A program made the position numbers and the translations under genes. The notes under the pieces were generated by a model. That model had not been told where the DNA came from. It saw only the letters and a list, made by a program, of their open reading frames with translations, and ran no database searches. Source: Gammaproteobacteria bacterium (GTDB lineage: Bacteria > Pseudomonadota > Gammaproteobacteria > Burkholderiales > Burkholderiaceae_C). From it: a stretch of 8,505 nt of DNA. Shown here piece after piece: positions 5,580 to 8,505 of the stretch. Location of the stretch: assembly GCA_018903185.1 (NCBI GenBank), contig JAHIQV010000043.1, positions 1 to 8,505 of the forward strand. The letters are read 5' to 3'. Positions within the stretch are counted from its first letter, which is position 1; each line of letters opens with the position of its first letter.

Positions 5580-6344
5580 TCAGACCTTTGAAAAATCCGG
5601 CTTGCGCCGTTCCATGAAGGCACCAAAGGCCTCTTTGGCGGCTGGCTCGCCGAGCATGCGACCGAAGCTGACGCCCTCTTCGGCCATCTGCGCCATCACC
5701 AGCTGGCTCTGGCTTTTTTTCATCAGGCGCTTGGTCTCGATCAGCGAGCTGATCGGCTTGGCCGCGAGCTTGCGCGCCACGGTCTGCGCGTAACCCGCGG
5801 CCTCCATGGGAGGCAGCACGCGGTTGACCAGCCCGACTTCGAGCGCGGCCTCGGCCATGAAGGGCTCGCCCAGCAGCAGCGCCTCGGCCGCGCGGTGGTA
5901 GCCCAACATCTGCGGCACCAGCAGGCTCGACGCCGCTTCAGGGCACAGGCCGAGGTTGACGAAGGGCATGGAGAAGGCGGCGTTGTCGCCTGCGTAGACC
6001 AGGTCGCAGTGGAACAGCAGCGTGGTGCCGATGCCCACGGCCGGGCCACACACCACGGCGAGCGCGGGCTTGCTGAACTGCGCGATGCCGCGCAGGAAAC
6101 GGAACACCGGCGAGTCCTGCGTGGCGGGCGGGTTGTTCAGGAAGTCGCCGATGTCGTTGCCGGCGCTGAAGGTGGTCTCGTTGCCCTGGAACAGCACGCA
6201 GCGCACGGCCGGATCGGCCTCGGCGGCTTCCAGCGCGTCGGCCAGCGCGGCGTACATCGCGGCGGTGATGGAGTTCTTCTTGTCGGGGCGGTTGAAGGTC
6301 AGCGTGGTGACGCCGGCTTCGGTGTGGACGAGGATGTCGCTCAT
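5580..6344 (-). CDS. Enoyl-CoA hydratase/isomerase (crotonase family), delta3,delta2-enoyl-CoA isomerase-like
   Basis: This 254-residue crotonase-fold enzyme acts on CoA thioesters, probably in fatty-acid beta-oxidation. The first oxyanion-hole segment is TTFSAGNDIGDF (residues 57-68). The second is CGPAVGIGTTLLFHCDLVYAG (99-119), with Gly at the usual backbone position. LGLCPEAASSLL follows at 131-142. Classical hydratases have two catalytic Glu residues; here the first position is in the GIGTT segment without Glu, while Glu136 in CPEAASS aligns with the single catalytic Glu of human ECI2-type isomerases, which also read FSSGND. Isomerase activity is therefore more likely than hydration, although annotation pipelines usually say enoyl-CoA hydratase. 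The ATG at 6344 is chosen on family N-terminus; upstream in-frame codons add unlikely Arg-rich sequence. No strong ribosome binding site is visible. It is a single gene, convergent with the GNAT pseudogene. Confidence 0.9.
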   Translation of the reverse strand: MSDILVHTEAGVTTLTFNRPDKKNSITAAMYAALADALEAAEADPAVRCVLFQGNETTFSAGNDIGDFLNNPPATQDSPVFRFLRGIAQFSKPALAVVCGPAVGIGTTLLFHCDLVYAGDNAAFSMPFVNLGLCPEAASSLLVPQMLGYHRAAEALLLGEPFMAEAALEVGLVNRVLPPMEAAGYAQTVARKLAAKPISSLIETKRLMKKSQSQLVMAQMAEEGVSFGRMLGEPAAKEAFGAFMERRKPDFSKV

Positions 6345-6487
6345 GGGCTTGTGCTGGGTTGGGTTGCGGCCGTGCGCCGAAAAGGGCGCCAAGTTAACAC
6401 GATTGCCGCGCGGTGTCTGGAGGGGCGTGCCCAGTCGGTGACAGACCCCTACACTCCGGACATCCTCGCGAAAGCCCCGCCCCCGCC
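6345..6487. other. Divergent promoter region between crotonase and patatin genes
   Basis: This 143-nt gap separates divergent starts, so it must carry both promoters. It includes an AT-richer patch (AAGTTAACACGATT, about 6391-6404) within GC-rich surroundings. TACACT at 6450-6455 resembles a -10 element for the rightward gene but has no -35 partner at the usual distance. No operator repeat or riboswitch is recognisable. Confidence 0.35.
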
Positions 6488-8505
6488 ATGTTGTCCACAC
6501 GCCTGCTCGCCGCCCTGTGTCTGTCACTGGCCTTGCTGGCCGCGCTCTGGCCAGCGCCCGCTGCCGCAGCCGATACAACCCCCTCCACCGCCCCCGCCCG
6601 GCCCCGCGTGGGCCTGGTGCTTTCGGGCGGCGGCGCGCGCGGTCTGTCGCACGTCGGCGTGCTCAAGGTGCTGGAGGCAGCGCATGTGCCGGTGGACCTG
6701 ATCGTCGGCACCTCGATGGGCGCGATCATCGGCGGGCTGTACGCCAGCGGCATGACGGCCGACGAGCTGGAGCGCGAGATCCTGGCGCTGGAATGGGGCA
6801 GCCTCTTCGACTCGCGCGAGCCGCGCCAGCTGCTGTCGCAGCGGCGCAAGGAAGAAGACCTGGAGCTATCGCCCGTGTTGCGGCTGGGCTTTCGCGATGG
6901 CGAATTCCGCCTGCCCACGGGCGCGGTGTCGACGCGGGCGCTGGAAACCATGCTGCGCCGCTACACCCTGCCCGCGCGACACCGGGCCAGCTTCGACGGC
7001 CTGCCGACGCCGTTTCGCGCCGTGGCCACCGACATGGAGACCGGCCAGGCCGTGGTGATGGACCACGGCGATCTTGCCGCGGCCTTGCGCGCGAGCATGT
7101 CGGTGCCGGGCGTGTTCTCCCCGCTGGAGCTCGACGGCCGCATCCTGGGCGACGGCGGGCTGGTGAACAACCTGCCGGTGGATGTGGCGCGGCGCATGGG
7201 GGCGGACGTGATCATCGCGGTGAGCATCGGCACGCCGCTGGCGGGCCGCGAAACGCTGGGCAGTCTGCTGGGCATCACGACGCAGATGGTCAACATCCTG
7301 ACCGAGCAGAACGTGCAGGCCAGCATCGCCACCCTGACCACGCAGGACCTGCTGCTGCAGCCACCACTGGGCACGCTGAGTTCGGCCCATTTCAACCGGG
7401 CGCCCGAACTCGTGCGACTCGGCACCGTCTACGCGGAGTCGGTGCGCGAAGCGCTGAACCGCTTCGCGGTCAGCCCGGCGCAGTACGCCGACTGGGTCGC
7501 GCAGCGCCAGGCCGTGGCCGACACCGGCGTGACCAGTGCGGGCAGCGTGGGCGCCCTGCGCTTCGAGGGCGTGGACGCTTCGAGGGCCCAGCGGCTGTCG
7601 CAGATGGTGGAGAGCGAACCTGGTCAGCCGATCGATCTGGCGCGCATCGAAGACGACGTGCAGCAGCTGGCGGCCACGGGCGACTACGAGCAGGTGGACT
7701 ACCGGCTGGAGCGCATCGGCAGCAGCCGCGACGAAGCGCTGGTGGTGCGGCTGCGCGAGAACCGCTGGGGTCCCAACTACTTCCGGCTCGGGCTCGACCT
7801 GCGCACCGATTTCGATGGCCAGGGCGCGTTCAACCTGCGCCTGAGCCACAACCGGCACTGGGTCAACCGCCGCGGCGCCGAGTGGCGCAACCGCTTCCAG
7901 CTGGGCGAGACGCTGGGCGCGTTCACCGAGTTCTACCAGCCGCTGGACCGGCGCGCCAACTGGTTCGTGTCGGCCTGGGCCGACGCCAACCTGAAGCGCT
8001 TGGACGTGTTCGATGCCGAAGGCCAGCAAGTCGCCACCGGCAAGCGCCGCGGGCTGCAGGTGGGTGCCGACATCGGCTGGCCCATCGGCCTGCAGGGCAG
8101 CCTGGGCGAACTGCGGCTGGGCCTGGTGGGCAGCGCGCGCCGCGCCGCGCCCGACCTGGTGAGCAGCCGCGTGGCGGACCAGCCGCTGGACCTGTCCACC
8201 CAGCGCTGGCGCGAAACCGGTCTGCACGCCGCGCTGATCTCGGACCAGCTGGACTACGCCAATTTCCCGTCGAGCGGCTACCGCTTCAAGGGCGATGTGG
8301 TTTTTGGCCGCTTGCGCAACAGCGGCAACAGCTCCGAGTTCGTGCGGCTGGACAGCAGTTTCACGGCGGTGCGCTCGTGGGGCGAGCACACCTTCAACCT
8401 GGGCGCCCGGCTGGCCTACGTCAACCAGATTCCACTGGGCGCGCTGGACGAATACTCACTGGGTGGTTTCCAGAACCTCTCGGGCTACCGCGTGGGCCAG
8501 GTGGC
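6488..8505 (+). CDS. Patatin-like phospholipase with POTRA and outer-membrane barrel (type Vd autotransporter, PlpD-like), 3' end outside window
   Basis: The first 672 codons are present with no stop. A signal peptide covers residues 1 to about 28 (Arg5, hydrophobic core LLAALCLSLALLAAL, small residues before cleavage near APAAAA). The patatin domain covers about 38-330: oxyanion glycine loop SGGGARG (46-52), nucleophile elbow GTSMG with Ser76 (74-78), and DGG (222-224) supplying the Asp of the Ser-Asp dyad. A POTRA-like segment lies at about 352-425 (ALRFEGVDASRAQRL; RIEDDVQQLAATGDYEQVDY). From about 425 the sequence alternates as beta strands (NRWGPNYFRLGLDLRTDF onward), matching a bacterial surface antigen/Omp85-type barrel. 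This order is that of type Vd autotransporters such as PlpD and FplA, which export a phospholipase A through their own barrel; surface display versus release cannot be told here. ATG 6488 is fixed by the signal peptide; its ribosome binding site is weak. Confidence 0.93.
   Translation, partial: MLSTRLLAALCLSLALLAALWPAPAAAADTTPSTAPARPRVGLVLSGGGARGLSHVGVLKVLEAAHVPVDLIVGTSMGAIIGGLYASGMTADELEREILALEWGSLFDSREPRQLLSQRRKEEDLELSPVLRLGFRDGEFRLPTGAVSTRALETMLRRYTLPARHRASFDGLPTPFRAVATDMETGQAVVMDHGDLAAALRASMSVPGVFSPLELDGRILGDGGLVNNLPVDVARRMGADVIIAVSIGTPLAGRETLGSLLGITTQMVNILTEQNVQASIATLTTQDLLLQPPLGTLSSAHFNRAPELVRLGTVYAESVREALNRFAVSPAQYADWVAQRQAVADTGVTSAGSVGALRFEGVDASRAQRLSQMVESEPGQPIDLARIEDDVQQLAATGDYEQVDYRLERIGSSRDEALVVRLRENRWGPNYFRLGLDLRTDFDGQGAFNLRLSHNRHWVNRRGAEWRNRFQLGETLGAFTEFYQPLDRRANWFVSAWADANLKRLDVFDAEGQQVATGKRRGLQVGADIGWPIGLQGSLGELRLGLVGSARRAAPDLVSSRVADQPLDLSTQRWRETGLHAALISDQLDYANFPSSGYRFKGDVVFGRLRNSGNSSEFVRLDSSFTAVRSWGEHTFNLGARLAYVNQIPLGALDEYSLGGFQNLSGYRVGQV

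Noticed and set aside
6450..6455. TACACT as a -10 box for the patatin gene.
   Set aside because: No -35 element lies at 16-18 nt upstream; not reported as a promoter.
6866..8389. 507-codon minus-strand ORF opposite the patatin gene.
   Set aside because: Antisense shadow: the plus-strand frame has a signal peptide, catalytic motifs and POTRA features, while the antisense product is His/Ala/Gln-rich and unlike any family I know.

Overview
The window is GC-rich, densely packed bacterial DNA with strong G/C third-position bias. Protein resemblance recalled from memory (ECF42-type sigma factor with DGPF proteins, a PlpD-like patatin, an ECI-like crotonase) suggests a betaproteobacterium, most likely Comamonadaceae. 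That placement is an inference, because there is no rRNA or other phylogenetic marker here.

Layout. (1) Positions 1-84, minus strand: the first 28 codons of a gene leaving the window, possibly an HD-domain protein. (2) Positions 256-3701, minus strand: a cluster built around an ECF42-type sigma factor. In transcription order it holds a YciI/DGPF protein, a 142-nt gap with a good match to the ECF42 promoter signature, a PhnB-like VOC protein, a 57-codon stump of an SRPBCC gene, a second YciI/DGPF protein, a glyoxalase-like VOC protein, a short palindromic repeat, and the sigma factor itself. The promoter would drive five genes ending in its own sigma factor, which implies positive autoregulation. 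No anti-sigma gene is visible, as expected for this sigma group. (3) Positions 3702-4004: a divergent intergenic region. (4) Positions 4005-5134, plus strand: a half-size protein with one CBS domain, overlapping by ATGA a YihY/BrkB-type inner-membrane protein. (5) Positions 5147-5562, plus strand: a decayed GNAT acetyltransferase with three frame changes and an internal deletion. (6) Positions 5580-6344, minus strand: an enoyl-CoA hydratase/isomerase carrying the glutamate typical of delta3,delta2-enoyl-CoA isomerases. (7) From 6488 to the window end, plus strand: a patatin-like phospholipase with signal peptide, POTRA-like segment and the start of an outer-membrane barrel, which is the type Vd autotransporter (PlpD-like) plan. 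It is cut off by the window edge.

Most genes belong to known families. The points of most interest are the ECF42 promoter placed ahead of the enzyme genes, the trimmed SRPBCC gene inside that operon, the single-CBS protein coupled to a BrkB-type membrane protein, and the type Vd phospholipase. I see no CRISPR array, tRNA, rRNA, insertion sequence or replication origin, and no clearly undescribed multi-gene system.
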